Source of the DNA: Leguminivora glycinivorella
Lineage: Eukaryota > Arthropoda > Insecta > Lepidoptera > Tortricidae
Reading direction: 5' to 3'
Assembly: GCF_023078275.1 (NCBI RefSeq)
Contig: NC_062982.1
Coordinates: forward strand, 23,570,695-23,634,694
Length of the DNA stretch: 64,000 nucleotides
The notes below the pieces were generated by a model. It ran no database searches and was not told the origin of the DNA. It saw only the letters and a list, made by a program, of their open reading frames with translations. This document shows, one piece after another, positions 51,782 through 61,969 of this stretch. Each line of letters begins with the position of its first letter. Position 1 is the first letter of the stretch. The position numbers and the translations under genes are program-made.

Positions 51782-52693
51782 ATGTTAAATTCTCTTTCAA
51801 ATAACACGCTGAAACAGTATGATACTTCTTTCAAACAATGGTGGCTATTCTGTAAGCAAAATAAGATTGATGTTTATCAGGCGTCTATACCATTCGTACT
51901 TAAGTTTTTAACAGAGCGTTTTGAAAATGGAGCCTCTTATGGCACAATTAATAGTACTAGATCCGCTCTATCTCTTCTTATTGGACCTAGAATAGGAAAT
52001 GATGATAGGATAAAACGGTTTGTTAAAGGAGTATTTCGATTAAAACCTCCTACTCCAAAATATAATATAACATGGGACCCTAGCATTGTCCTCAATTATT
52101 TAAAAGGCTTGTACCCTAACGAAGTTATAAGCTTGGAACAGCTTACCCATAAAGTGGTGATGTTACTTGCCTTAACGACAGGACACAGAGTCCAAACATT
52201 ATCCTTAATTAAGATTAATAATATTCAATTTACTCATGAGGGAGTTCAAATTTTTATACCAGATTTAATTAAAACTTCAGGAAAAAACAGTAAACAACCA
52301 TTATTAAATTTAAAAATATTCAGTAATAAGATTGAAGTCTGCCCAGTCACTACTTTAAATTCTTATATCAAAAGAACACAGTCTATTAGAGATACTAACA
52401 GTCTTTTAATTACGCATAAAAAACCTCACCATGCTGTTTCTACCCAGACTATAAGTCGCTGGATAAAAAATGTACTTAAGGAGGCAGGCATAGACGTTAA
52501 CATCTTTACAGCCCATAGCACTAGACACGCCAGCACATCAGCTGCAAGCAGATCTGGTATATCCATAGATATTATCCAAAAAACAGCTGGTTGGTCAGAA
52601 AACTCTATTTGCTTTGCTAAGCATTATAACAGACCAATTTCTTCAGAACCTGACCAGTTTTGTAGTACGATATGTAACTTGATATCAGACTGA
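51782..52693 (+). CDS. DIRS tyrosine recombinase (intact)
   Basis: 303 residues, starting at an ATG that overlaps the ORF2 stop as TAATG (51780-51784), so translation by termination-reinitiation is plausible. The N-terminal half is a core-binding, SAM-like DNA-binding region (NTLKQYDTSFKQWWLFC). The catalytic half has R136 (TTGHRVQTL), H245 and R248 (FTAHSTRHAS), W271 (TAGWSE) and the nucleophile Y282 (KHYNRP). All residues of the phage-integrase-type active site are present. The enzyme would join the circular cDNA to the genome without target duplication. No frameshift or stop is seen. This is the only apparently intact transposition protein in the window. Confidence 0.92.
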   Translation: MLNSLSNNTLKQYDTSFKQWWLFCKQNKIDVYQASIPFVLKFLTERFENGASYGTINSTRSALSLLIGPRIGNDDRIKRFVKGVFRLKPPTPKYNITWDPSIVLNYLKGLYPNEVISLEQLTHKVVMLLALTTGHRVQTLSLIKINNIQFTHEGVQIFIPDLIKTSGKNSKQPLLNLKIFSNKIEVCPVTTLNSYIKRTQSIRDTNSLLITHKKPHHAVSTQTISRWIKNVLKEAGIDVNIFTAHSTRHASTSAASRSGISIDIIQKTAGWSENSICFAKHYNRPISSEPDQFCSTICNLISD

Positions 52694-52807
52694 ATGTCAT
52701 GTTGATTATAATTACATTGTTATCTTAAATGTTACTGATTTAATAAACAGCTTTATTTCTTAATCAGATTGTATGATTATGTACTCGCAACCCTATCTTT
52801 GAACATC

Positions 52808-52914
52808 TACAATGGTTAAGTTAACAGGGAGAGAGATAAATGTTATTATTAGATTAAACGAACTTACCTTAAGTGAAGTTCTATCTTAATAACATGATTC
52901 TCTCTCCCTGTTAA
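52808..52914 (+). repeat. internal complementary region of the DIRS element
   Basis: TACAATGGTTAAGTTAACAG to ATAAATGTTATT (52808-52848) is the reverse complement of the left end. ATTAGATTAAACG to CTCTCCCTGTTAA (52849-52914) is the reverse complement of the right end. The region therefore encodes the joined ends of the circular form and serves as template to complete the termini during reverse transcription. AAT is shared at the junction. Confidence 0.9.
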
Positions 52915-53008
52915 GAGAGTCCCATCCCTTCCCTTGTGTATATATGCTAATATACTTTTCCCATTTACAGGGTTGCTCTAATAATCTACTGAAATATACT
53001 TTAAACGA

Positions 53009-53194
53009 AATGACTTGTCGTACCGGATGCCATAGACTAGACAACTGGAGCTGTTCGAGCTTCTTTTTTAAAAGCTTTGAAAATTGTGATAAATGTTGGA
53101 TACAATAAAGGTTATACAATGGTTAAGTTAACAGGGAGAGAGAATCATGTTATTAAGATAGAACTTCACTTAAGGTAAGTTCGTTTAATCTAAT
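53009..53194 (+). repeat. right inverted terminal repeat of the DIRS element
   Basis: 53009-53143 is the inverse of the left core. The outer 51 bases (ATCATGTTATTAAGATAGAA to CGTTTAATCTAAT) are unique to the right end but copied in the internal complementary region. Host sequence AAAATATATCGCG follows. Confidence 0.9.
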
Positions 53195-53737
53195 AAAATA
53201 TATCGCGTGCGTAATTAGAATTACCAACGACACAAATTCTGTTAATATAAAAAAGTTAAGTGCCGCACAAGTTTCTTGGAAGAACCTATAGTGACTTAAA
53301 GAGATACTTCAATAACGGCAATCACATAGCGATTTATTGAAATTTACGAGCACACCGTTCGTATCCGACCCCCGAGTCGAACAATAACCGGCAATAACTG
53401 CGAGAGAACGAGCCGCGAACAATATGGAATCGGGCGTCTTGAACGTTAGTTTCATTTCATCTGAATAACGAATAAGTACCGCCTAGTTACTCCATTATGG
53501 AAGGCACCCAATTTATTTGTTGAGTTATTCGCTCGGTTTGTGGTGATAAATTTTCGAGCGCATTGAGAGTGGAGGCGCTCTGTCGTTTAATATTGCGAAG
53601 ATGTTTTTCTTGCGTTTGGCTTCCTAGAATTTTTGAAGTACGTACAAGTACATATGTCGTATATGGGAAGTGTAAACGGTAAGGACTATTCAAATTGTAG
53701 TGTATATTACTACTATAAAATAGAAAGCATACTAAGC

Positions 53738-53884
53738 TTTAAAGCTCGGCCACACATTCGCGTTTTGAGAGCGTAGGCGGAGCGTTAGTGGAGCGTCAAC
53801 GGAGCGTAATGATAGCGGTGCGCCGGACGAACGCTGGCGTTGCGCCCAGCGGACGCCGGCAGGAACTAACGAGCGCGGAATGCA
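53738..53884. repeat. GC-rich palindromic MITE (family M1), left half only
   Basis: TTTAAAGCTCGGCCACACAT, GCGTAGGCGGAGCGTTAGTG, GCCCAGCGGACGCCGGCAGG and ACGAGCGCGGAATG are present. The element stops at 53884 without its right terminus. Confidence 0.8.
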
Positions 53885-55470
53885 CAGCCAAAGACAACCA
53901 CACATACTAACCCTTTGCCGTAAGAACCTACTTCCAAAACGCATCGTTGATCTATCTTCACTTCTTTTATCTACAAGACGAAAAGTCAACCACAGCCTAA
54001 TTTCAACTCTTAACGTCTACTTCCAATCTGCAATCCGTTTTCCTTATCTTCCAACGCGTTAATCTGCGAAAACAGCCACAGACTAGCTCCTTGTCTTAAC
54101 CGTCTACTTTCAAACTGCATATATTCCTACAAAATGCGCATGTTCGCGTGTCCAACAGCTTCCTGCCGTCAGGAGGAGCACGCGATGCCATCCATCCGGG
54201 GATTTGATGGCCCTGTAATGACGTGAACTGACGGACATAAAACATCCCCCTTATGTTGGGTTATTTAATTGATGCAGACTGCATATTGATTTGGGTATGT
54301 TTGGGGGGAAACGGTGGGCTACTTCAGACACTGTTCATCTTATAAGACTTAATATAACTTGTGATATGAGAGCAACGTCTTATGGATATCATATCAAGTA
54401 GGATATTAGGGATAGAGGGATTTCATCGCCCTTGAATCTCGAGCAAATTAGAGTTTACCTTCATCTTCAGAAGACCATAGTCGAGGTACTTTAGCCGAGA
54501 TTGTGGCAACTGTGGTCTTCTAAAGGTAGGTACATGCTTCTATTTAGTACTAGTAGCTTTAGTTAAGGACCACCTCACAGTAGCGTCTTTTGAGCGCCGG
54601 CGTCTAAATAGCGATAAGGAAAGAACAGTGGCCACGAGCCAGACGAGTCTTAGATATGCAGTATGCGCTATATGTAGATGACCTACGCCTCCTGCTATAT
54701 GCTAGTTAATGAACTACAAAAAACAGCTAAGGGGCCAATTAAAACACAAGTAAACATAGTTTCATTAGAAGCGCAGCATTGGAGTGGGCGCGCCGAAGCG
54801 CGACGCACTAATGTGCATGGACATGCATATTTGCACCTCCGTCCTAAACGCGAGTGCATTCAGCATGCATGTTAATTACTGCGATGTCTTGTTTAGGGTT
54901 CAGTAGGGGACACACTGTGCCACAGTTGGGCGCAGTGTAAAAAGTATTGTTTTATAAAGACTATGGTTTAGGACAGTCGCCTGCAGCCTAATACAGAAAG
55001 ATCTGACATCATCTTTTTTCTAGAAATTTTTCACATATTGCTAGAGAAGTAGGAATCGCAAAACCGGTGCAAAAAAGGGTTGACGCACATTCGCATCACA
55101 TGGTAAAAAGATGTGAACCGTATTTATTCAAAAACGTATTCGTTAAAAGATTGTCGAAACAATCACTTCTCTAATAGACCATTATAATAAGTGTCTGTGC
55201 TAGGTTGTGATAAATGTTAACTTAATCACAAAGAGTTAGATGCAAAATATTGCAAGTCAGAATCGTGTAATAACAGTGTTACAGACAAAAATCAAACATG
55301 CCGAAGCTTTGTCGGTATTATTTGACATATTTACCGCTATACCTGTACAATTCTTTTATTGAGACATCTGTCATGCGTCAATGATGACATCGTATACGCA
55401 ATTACGCACAGTCGCACACAGACTGTAAATTGATTTGAATTAATGAACGAGAAAAGCCTTTTTAATATAA
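53885..55470. other. no gene recognised
   Basis: No recognisable domain, splice-supported exon or repeat boundary. AGAAGACCATAGTCGAGGTA and GTGGCAACTGTGGTCTTCTA near 54470-54520 form a small inverted motif. Confidence 0.35.
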
Positions 55471-55475
55471 ATATT

Positions 55476-55685
55476 ATAGGTCATTTTTACACAGGTTTCA
55501 CACAAGGCTTGTGTTGTGGGTACTCAGACAACGATATATATAATAGACAAATACTTAAATACTTCGAAAACATCCATGACTCAGTAACAAATATCTGTGC
55601 TCGTCACACAAATAAATGCTTACTGGGATTCGAACCCAAGACCATCGAGTCATCCACTTCGCCCGACCGTTCGCCAGTTTTGTAG
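55476..55685 (+). mobile_element. tRNA-derived SINE (family S2)
   Basis: ATAGGTCATTTTTACACAGG, GGCTTGTGTTGTGGGTACTC, CATCCATGACTCAGTAACAA and the B-box-containing TACTGGGATTCGAACCCAAG appear in family order. A short gap replaces part of the GGCCCACGGTAAGC segment. Confidence 0.75.
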
Positions 55686-55689
55686 CATG

Positions 55690-56440
55690 CGTCAATGTTG
55701 CACAGTATCTCATTACATAAATAAACACAATTTATTAGAGCCGCTCTGGGGGAACAGCGGAACAATCTCGCAATCTGTAAACTAAACCTAAATTAATTTG
55801 TTTATTTTTTCTTATTAATTTGCGGGTTTTTGCTACTGTTTGGGTTTCTGGGGCTATTGTTTCGGCGAATTCGCGCGTGTTATCACATACTTGAAGTAAT
55901 TTGAGACTTACTTACATTGTTTTTTGCGAAGCGCTTTCCGGTGAAGTTTTGCTTATCTTTGCAATTTTGGGCTTAAAAATAAAACAAAGTGAGTCGCGAA
56001 GGAAACAAGAATATACTTTAAATACTAATCATTTCCACCGAAGAGTTTGTTTTATTTTGGTAACTCTTAAAAAGTACCCGCTTTAAAAAGTTCTAATTGT
56101 CTATTTATCATTGTCAATATTTCACTGACTAACATTAACAGTTATTCCAAAGACATAAGGCCCAACAATAATCCAAGAATAACTAAATTAACCAAATGAA
56201 CAAAAATAAACAGACGCCAAAGGACTAGACAAATGAACGCGATGTGCGCTCCAAAACAATCGATTTTAAATATAGCCCCAAGACGAGGGTGACAGAACAG
56301 ACAAAATGCATGTTAAATGACACGGATTGATAGCTTAAAACACTCGAAAATTGTCAGCACGCGTGTCGAGTACCAATAACTCTAGAGGTCTACGAACACC
56401 GAAGTTCCCGGGCAACTTTCTCCGTCACTCTTAAATACTC
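55690..56440. other. no gene recognised
   Basis: AT-rich with no supported exon. A short inverted motif CGAACACCGAAGT (56393) pairs with ACTTCGGTGTTCG (56473), bridging into the next open frame. Confidence 0.35.
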
Positions 56441-56441
56441 T

Positions 56442-56792
56442 GTGATTAGAGTAAAAGAGAAAGATCTTGAGGACTTCGGTGTTCGCGATGGACCCTCGGG
56501 CTTCGAAAAACAACATGGCGCTGTCGAATTTGTCAATTATCTTTCTCCCCAACCACTTAACATGCATAAGACGCAGGTAGAACCAGGTATGGTATTGCTA
56601 GAAGCTCCGTCAAGCAATACTGACACGTTTGGGGTTGCTATTAGAAGTATATCCAAACGCATGGTTGTGGTTTTTAGTATTTGCAAGGCGGTATTTTCGC
56701 TTGAAGAGTTTATGAAAGGGGATGCTCGATCTTTGATGGATGGCGCGGTATTGTTTTGTGCGAACGGCTCAGTGAATGGAAAATTGAGGTAA
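56442..56792 (+). other. unassigned open reading frame, 116 codons
   Basis: The frame begins at GTG (first ATG near 56562) and shows normal-looking composition (KEKDLEDFGV, LSPQPLNMHKTQVEPG, KGDARSLMDGAVLF) but no domain I recognise. A donor-like GAG|GTAATT lies at its end. The opposite strand is also open for 126 codons (56537-56917). It may be a remnant of an unidentified transposon or an exon. No function is proposed. Confidence 0.2.
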
Positions 56793-57070
56793 TTCATACT
56801 TCTAAGAAGAGATTGAGCGTGAATGGTCGGCCGAGCATTATAAATAGAAAAAATCACAATAAGAATGAAAGTTTTATTTGCGAAACTTGCCGTCTTATTT
56901 GGGATAGACTTGTTCAAATATTAATGCAGGAACTCAAATGCATACATATACTAACAAACCATTGATAACCATTAGTTTCTATCTGTCATTCTGATATTTC
57001 ATTTTATGTCTGTCGAATATCCCGAGGATTAATATAAACTTGGAAAGTGGTGTTCAATTTCATATTTTTG

Positions 57071-57262
57071 ACGACCGCTCTAACCTAGTTGGCCTGTTAA
57101 ACCGATGGTCTTGGGTTCAAATTCCGGTGAGGATACTTATTTGTGTGATCAGGGCAGCTATTTGTTCCCGAGTCATGGTGTTTTTTATGAGTACTCATAA
57201 CACAAGCCTTCTTCAGCTTATTGAAGGTCTCAGTCAATCTGTGTAAGAATGTCCTATATTAT
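57071..57262 (-). mobile_element. tRNA-derived SINE (family S2), reversed, with tRNA-like head
   Basis: The block GACCGCTCTAACCTAGTTGG and CTTGGGTTCAAATTCCGG at the left gives A- and B-box-like promoter motifs. GAGTCATGGTGTTTT, CATAACACAAGCCTTCTTCA and CAGTCAATCTGTGTAAGAAT follow. Compared with 30971-31185 it is reversed and lacks the ATATATA block. Confidence 0.7.
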
Positions 57263-57264
57263 TT

Positions 57265-58380
57265 ATCATTTATTTGTTATTTTCCAATTCTGATAACTTG
57301 CACCCGGGGCGCGGTCGAAACAGAAACCTAACAGATAAAAAAAAGACTCGTATACTTTATTAGTTAAACACTTTATCGACAAATCGTGATCGGGCGCACC
57401 ACGTGAACGTGAATGTTTACGGAGCACATTCCGACGGCCCTACGCTAAAAGGGGCGCTCCGATTTGCTGACCTTATCAATCCGCTGTTCTTATTTTGGAG
57501 GAATTATAAATAAATAAATCAAACGCCTAGTTAAAAGCGGCAGCAGATCCTAATACTTATAGATTATATACAGTATGTTGCCTGTAGCATGATCAAATAA
57601 TTAAAACACATCAATATGTGTTTTAATTAGGTATTTGTATATTTTGTACCTACTCCTTAAACGTTGATACTTTTGTTTAGATAGATTTAAAAAATGATGA
57701 ACTCTTTAGATTCTAATATTCGATACTAATTTATATTAGCTTCAATGTAAGACATCATTTTTTGTATTGACGTTTTCTGTCACGCTTCAAACATAACGAA
57801 ATTCGCAATACATTGAATCTTAGAAAAAAAATCAAAGCAAATTATTTTAGATAGTCCGTTTGAAGAGTATATCCGACATTTCCTCCTGTTACAGAAGACA
57901 CTTAGCACAGTATGTTTAAATTAAATGATCATAAAATTACATTAAACTGCTGCATCAGACGATAAAGATTTTCCTCCAGACAACGGCCGAGGGTTAACGA
58001 CACGAGAAGATAATTTACTTTTAAGCATAATAAAGCATTTAGCCCCATGAATTTTCCCCTAATCACATAGGGCGATAATTTCTTAAAAAGGTATTAAAAG
58101 CCTGCCAAAATCACGTACCAAGTTGCATTTTTTAGAGACATACAGCGCCCTCTAGTTGCACGGGAGGGGACCAAGGTGAAAAGTACGAATTGGCAATGTT
58201 TAGGTCGATGGCAGTGATAAAAGAGGGTGAGCCGTGGGGTGCGTGCTAGACCAATTAAATGCACAGACGTAAATACTGTAGTATGAATAATAAATTCAAG
58301 AGTATTAGATAAGTGTCTATTTTATGATGTTGGTAAATAAACACGCGACTATGAATTGCTTACATGATTTGTATGTTTTG
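57265..58380. other. no gene recognised
   Basis: No exon or repeat boundary could be supported. ACACATCAATATGTGT at 57606 is a small palindrome. Confidence 0.35.
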
Positions 58381-58399
58381 TACATTGCAGTATTATGCT

Positions 58400-58819
58400 T
58401 TAAGTATTAGTAGCGAATGCCAAAAGAGATGTTGGGAGACCTTCAAAGATTGCGCCAATATACAAAATGTACCGAGGAGACGTTTTTTGAATTACACTCA
58501 GGTGGCGTGGCGCGGACGTCCGTTGCGCGCCCCGAGACACGCGACGTTTAAGTGGGAACGCTGGCTTAAAATCGACTACCAAAACTGGGAGAAGCTTGCG
58601 GAAAAGCGAAAGGAGTGGCGAAAGTGCGTTGGAGATGGTCGCAAGTTCGTCGATGAGACCTGGTTTGCGGCACGTGCTGACAAAAGGGAAAGAAGACACC
58701 ATAGCGGAACGTCGCAATCGGTTGCAAGCTTCCCTTGTCAGCTATGTGGCAAAATATGTCGCCCTCGCATAGGTCTCTTTAGTCATCAAAAGCGATGTCT
58801 CTCGGACATTGCACCATAA
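58400..58819 (+). pseudogene. LINE reverse transcriptase C-terminus with zinc finger, MITE-interrupted
   Basis: From 58568 the frame reads LKIDYQNWEKLAEKRKEW, WFAARADKRERRH and a finger FPCQLCGKICRPRIGLFSHQ followed by KRC (CX2CX12HX3C), to the stop at 58817-58819. This W..LA..R..W...-A.R..RR-finger layout is the C-terminus of a LINE family common in insects. Upstream, KRCWETFKDCAN (about 58419-58454) is probably the preceding segment. A half foldback MITE (58458-58566) separates the two. The frame stays open across the insert by chance. Confidence 0.75.
58458..58566 (+). repeat. half copy of foldback MITE F1 inside a LINE remnant
   Basis: ATACAAAATGTACCGAGGAG, AATTACACTCAGGTGGCGTG and CGTTTAAGTGGGAACGCTGG match the right half of 44711-45008. 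The left half is absent. Confidence 0.8.
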
Positions 58820-59547
58820 ATCGTCTGAAATAGACGCTAAGGCCAGTAGTATAAGTAGCAGCAGTAAAAGGTATTGTTCTTTTCATACATATTGACTATC
58901 GGACGTAGATATTTTTTTTATGGGAGAGTAATTTTTTTTCGCGATTTCGGGATTTATCCTAAATATGTATATTGTAAGTTGCTCAGTGTTACCTACCGTA
59001 AATTATTCCGATTTAACAACAAAACCAGTTTTTTTGCATCGCCTATTTGTGTGATGGATATTTGATCCACCATGTTGACAAAACAAGAGTGGACAAGCCC
59101 TAGGGCCTAGACATAAAAATTATAAATACACTTCATAAGTAGTGCATTTTTCCGAGCCTATATTGTTACCAGCAGATGCACATGCAGCTGCAAGGTGCAA
59201 GCCATTCCACAGCTGTAGCGACTCAACAAAACCTGTCATAGGCTCATTTGCAGTTAAGTAACAAATCAAATTAATGAGTCATGTAATAGAAGCGTTTAAC
59301 TCGGTACTAAAAAAATATTATACTAATAAATAGAATACTTACTATATATATTACATAGTAAACTTTTGACATAATTTGCCGGACTTCCGGTTGGGACGCC
59401 ATCATAGCGGTTTCGTGTCGTGAATAATTTATTTTTCTTTTACTCATTAATGTTGTTTAAAGTGTAATATTGATAGCGTATTATGCAGTAAACTAATGGT
59501 GTAGTGAGAAGCTGATGAAGAATTGTTCTCGAAACGCGTTTAGCCTC
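58820..59547. other. no gene recognised
   Basis: LINE 3' flank followed by AT-rich DNA. No further repeat boundary found before 59548. Confidence 0.35.
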
Positions 59548-60096
59548 TTTTTAGGGTTCCGTAGTCAACTAGGAACCCTTATAGTTTCGCCATGTCTGTC
59601 TGTCCGTCCGTCCGTCCGTCCGTCCGCGGATAATCTCAGTAACCGTTAGCACTAGAAAGCTGAAATTTGGTACCAATATGTATATCAATCACGCCAACAA
59701 AGTGCAAAAATAAAAAATGGAAAAAAATGTTTTATTAGGGTACCCCCCTACATGTAAAGTGGGGGCTGATATTTTTTTCATTCCAACCCCAACATGTGAT
59801 ATATTGTTGGATAGGTATTTAAAAATGAATAAGGGTTTACTAAGATCGTTTTTTGATAATATTAATATTTTCGGAAATAATCGCTCCTAAAGGAAAAAAA
59901 GTGCGTCCCCCCCCCCTCTAACTTTTGAACCATATGTTTAAAAAATATGAAAACAATCACAAAAGTAGAACTTTATAAAGACTTTCTAGGAAAATTGTTT
60001 TGAACTTGATAGGTTCAGTAGTTTTTGAGAAAAATACTGAAAACTACGGAACCCTACACTGAGCGTGGCCCGACACGCTCTTGGCCGGTTTTTTTG
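59548..60096 (+). mobile_element. non-autonomous repeat, GGTTCCGTA family, copy 2
   Basis: Collinear with 7412-7950 over its full length and nearly identical. Differences include fewer TCCG units (59601-59627), an extra AAAATAAAAAATGGAAA segment near 59705, and CCCCCCC length. It ends GAGCGTGGCCCGACACGCTC then TTGGCCGG plus T. No coding capacity. Confidence 0.8.
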
Positions 60097-61230
60097 TCGT
60101 AAACAGCCGGTAGTCCACGTGCTCTTGTAAAATCTAGTTATCAATTTACAAGTGCTAAGTCACCGTACAATGTCGTACTTACCGTACAAAAATTACTAAT
60201 ATTTATTAGCTCATATCACCTTGACACTGGCGAAATAGTCCCAATGGACTGAAGCCATTTAATTTTAAAAACTGAACTGAACTGAACTGACATAATTTGC
60301 CAAAAAAAAGGCCAAAGATAACAATTATTGTTGTTTTCAGCTGTTAGGTGTGACTCGGAATTGTTAGTTGTCAAACCTGACCCTAGGCTGTCATGAACCG
60401 TGTCAAACTGTCGGGGTAGAGTAAGGAAGGTGTGATTCGGCCTTTGATAGAAAAAACCTTTGTTAAAGTAATATATTTTATAGAGTATCATATCTCTATA
60501 AAATATATTACTTTTATGCTAGCTTGGTCCAATTCTATCATTAAATGAGCATTTCTAAAAAAGTTTGTACATAGCCTAGCCACGTCAGCAAATTTTAATT
60601 GATCCTATTTTGTTACCAACATATAGTAAAATAAGTCGACTTTCGTAAGATATATACAGGATAATTATTATAATTAAGAAAATATAGATACTAGAGAACC
60701 TTAATGACGAAATAAAACTTACTAAAATCTCAATTCATAAAAAAAAATCTTGGTAACAAAATAGGAATAATAGAAACAAATTTAACTTTTTCCTTAATTT
60801 TTGTACAAACTTTTTGAGAACTGCTGAAATATTTAACTTTTTTGAGACCAATTGGTCCGAAATTTGCTCATTGAGTAAAGTGAGATCGACGAACTTTTCG
60901 CACTGACATGGTCAGAGTTCGCCCCTGCCTTAAAAGGGGTAATACACGACGTTAAACCGACTTATTTATTGCGCCATAATTCAGACGAGCAGTCGTTATA
61001 AACGGCCATTCCACTCAGATTAAAACTAAAACTACCTTCACCATAGACAGAAAAATATAGACGGGAGATTTTGAGCACGAATAAATAACCAAATGTCATT
61101 CCAAGCTCTTATGATATGAAGCATACAACGATGCAGCTACCCTATTTAATATTCAATCAGTACCGTGGTATCGCTTTTTCTCTCCAGTCTCCAACTCATT
61201 TTTTTAAATTATTATTATAAATGGGCTTAC
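60097..61230. other. no gene; hairpin at 60465-60514 and (AACTG)n at 60271-60290
   Basis: AAAGTAATATATTTTATAGA is inverted at TCTATAAAATATATTACTTT (60465-60514, short loop). ACTGAACTGAACTGAACTGA is a small tandem repeat. Otherwise unassigned AT-rich DNA. Confidence 0.5.
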
Positions 61231-61400
61231 TCTTGGCCACAGACTAGCCAAAGGCAAAGACGTGGCCTACGATGGAGTGAGCTCGCCCAGAAGATGCCTG
61301 TTCACTCTTGATTTGAAGGTTGCCGGGTTATATGAGCTCGGAAATATAGCCGCCGAAAATTTAAACTACGAAACATTTGTACGTCTGTTTATTCACCAGC
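61228..61400 (+). repeat. LINE-related interspersed fragment
   Basis: ACTCTTGGCCACAGACTAGC, CAAAGACGTGGCCTACGATG, GAGTGAGCTCGCCCAGAAGA and GATTTGAAGGTTGCCGGGTT resemble a block that recurs in moth retroelement 3' regions. The 88-codon frame across it is not assigned. Confidence 0.4.
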
Positions 61401-61602
61401 TGGTCATCATTATCGTATTGGAGGACGTCACATTCCCGTCTTCAGTAGTCTGTATATTTAGGTATTTCAATAAATGTAAAAATTTACCCTCGAAAGACTC
61501 CTTCACGATAGTAGGTTTACTTACATGACAGTTGAGGGTAAATAAAAACATTACACGACCAAATAAGAAGGTTGAAGACAGGTCGCTTAGTGACAGATCC
61601 GC

Positions 61603-61735
61603 TTAAAGCTCAGCCACACATGACGCGTTTTGATAGCGTAGCGTTAACGGAGCGTCAGCGGAACGCAATGATAGCGGCTGGCGTTCCGCAGTCCGCTCGC
61701 AATCCGCGCGCATTCCGCTGACGCTCCGAGCTTTA
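61603..61735. repeat. GC-rich palindromic MITE (family M1), short copy
   Basis: TTAAAGCTCAGCCACACATG at the left and GACGCTCCGAGCTTTAA at the right, with a shortened interior (GCGTTAACGGAGCGTCAGCG, AATCCGCGCGCATTCCGCTG). It shares its terminal TTTAAA with the next copy. Confidence 0.8.
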
Positions 61736-61968
61736 AAGCTCGGCCACACATGCGAGTTTTGAGAGCGTTGGCGGAGCGTTAGCGGAGCGAGCGCAATGAT
61801 AGCAGTGCGCCAGACGGACGCTGGCGTTGCGCCCAGCGGACGCCGACGGCAACTCACGAGCGCGGATTGCAAGCGGAATGCGCGCGGATTGCGAGCGGAA
61901 TGCGAGCGCATTCCGCTCCGCTAATAACGCTACGCTATCAAAACGCTTTATGTGTGGCGGAGGCTTTA
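61733..61968. repeat. GC-rich palindromic MITE (family M1), tandem neighbour
   Basis: TTTAAAGCTCGGCCACACAT at the left and TTTATGTGTGGCGGAGGCTTTA at the right. The interior GCGTTGGCGGAGCGTTAGCG, GCGCCCAGCGGACGCCGACG and GAATGCGAGCGCATTCCGCT. Head-to-tail adjacency suggests insertion of one copy at the end of the other. Confidence 0.85.
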
Positions 61969-61969
61969 G

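Larger units (their letters stand above)
47421..53194 (+). mobile_element. DIRS-type tyrosine-recombinase retrotransposon, full length, broken
   Basis: The element has inverted terminal repeats (core 47432-47566 and 53009-53143), an internal complementary region (52808-52914), and ORF1 (gag-like), ORF2 (RT, RNase H, adenine-methylase-like) and a tyrosine recombinase, all on the plus strand. It has no target duplication, as expected when integration is by recombinase from a circular intermediate. The left end begins AATAACATTTAT; the right end is CGTTTAATCTAAT. Removing the 251-bp SINE insertion and its duplicate leaves about 5.5 kb, usual for DIRS elements. Damage: a one-base frameshift in ORF1 and the SINE in ORF2. 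The recombinase is intact. Confidence 0.92.

Noticed and set aside
51782..52693. Recombinase considered as a Crypton or phage/bacterial integrase
   Set aside because: It lies directly after an RT/RNase H/methylase-like frame and between matching inverted terminal repeats with an internal complementary region, which is diagnostic of DIRS.
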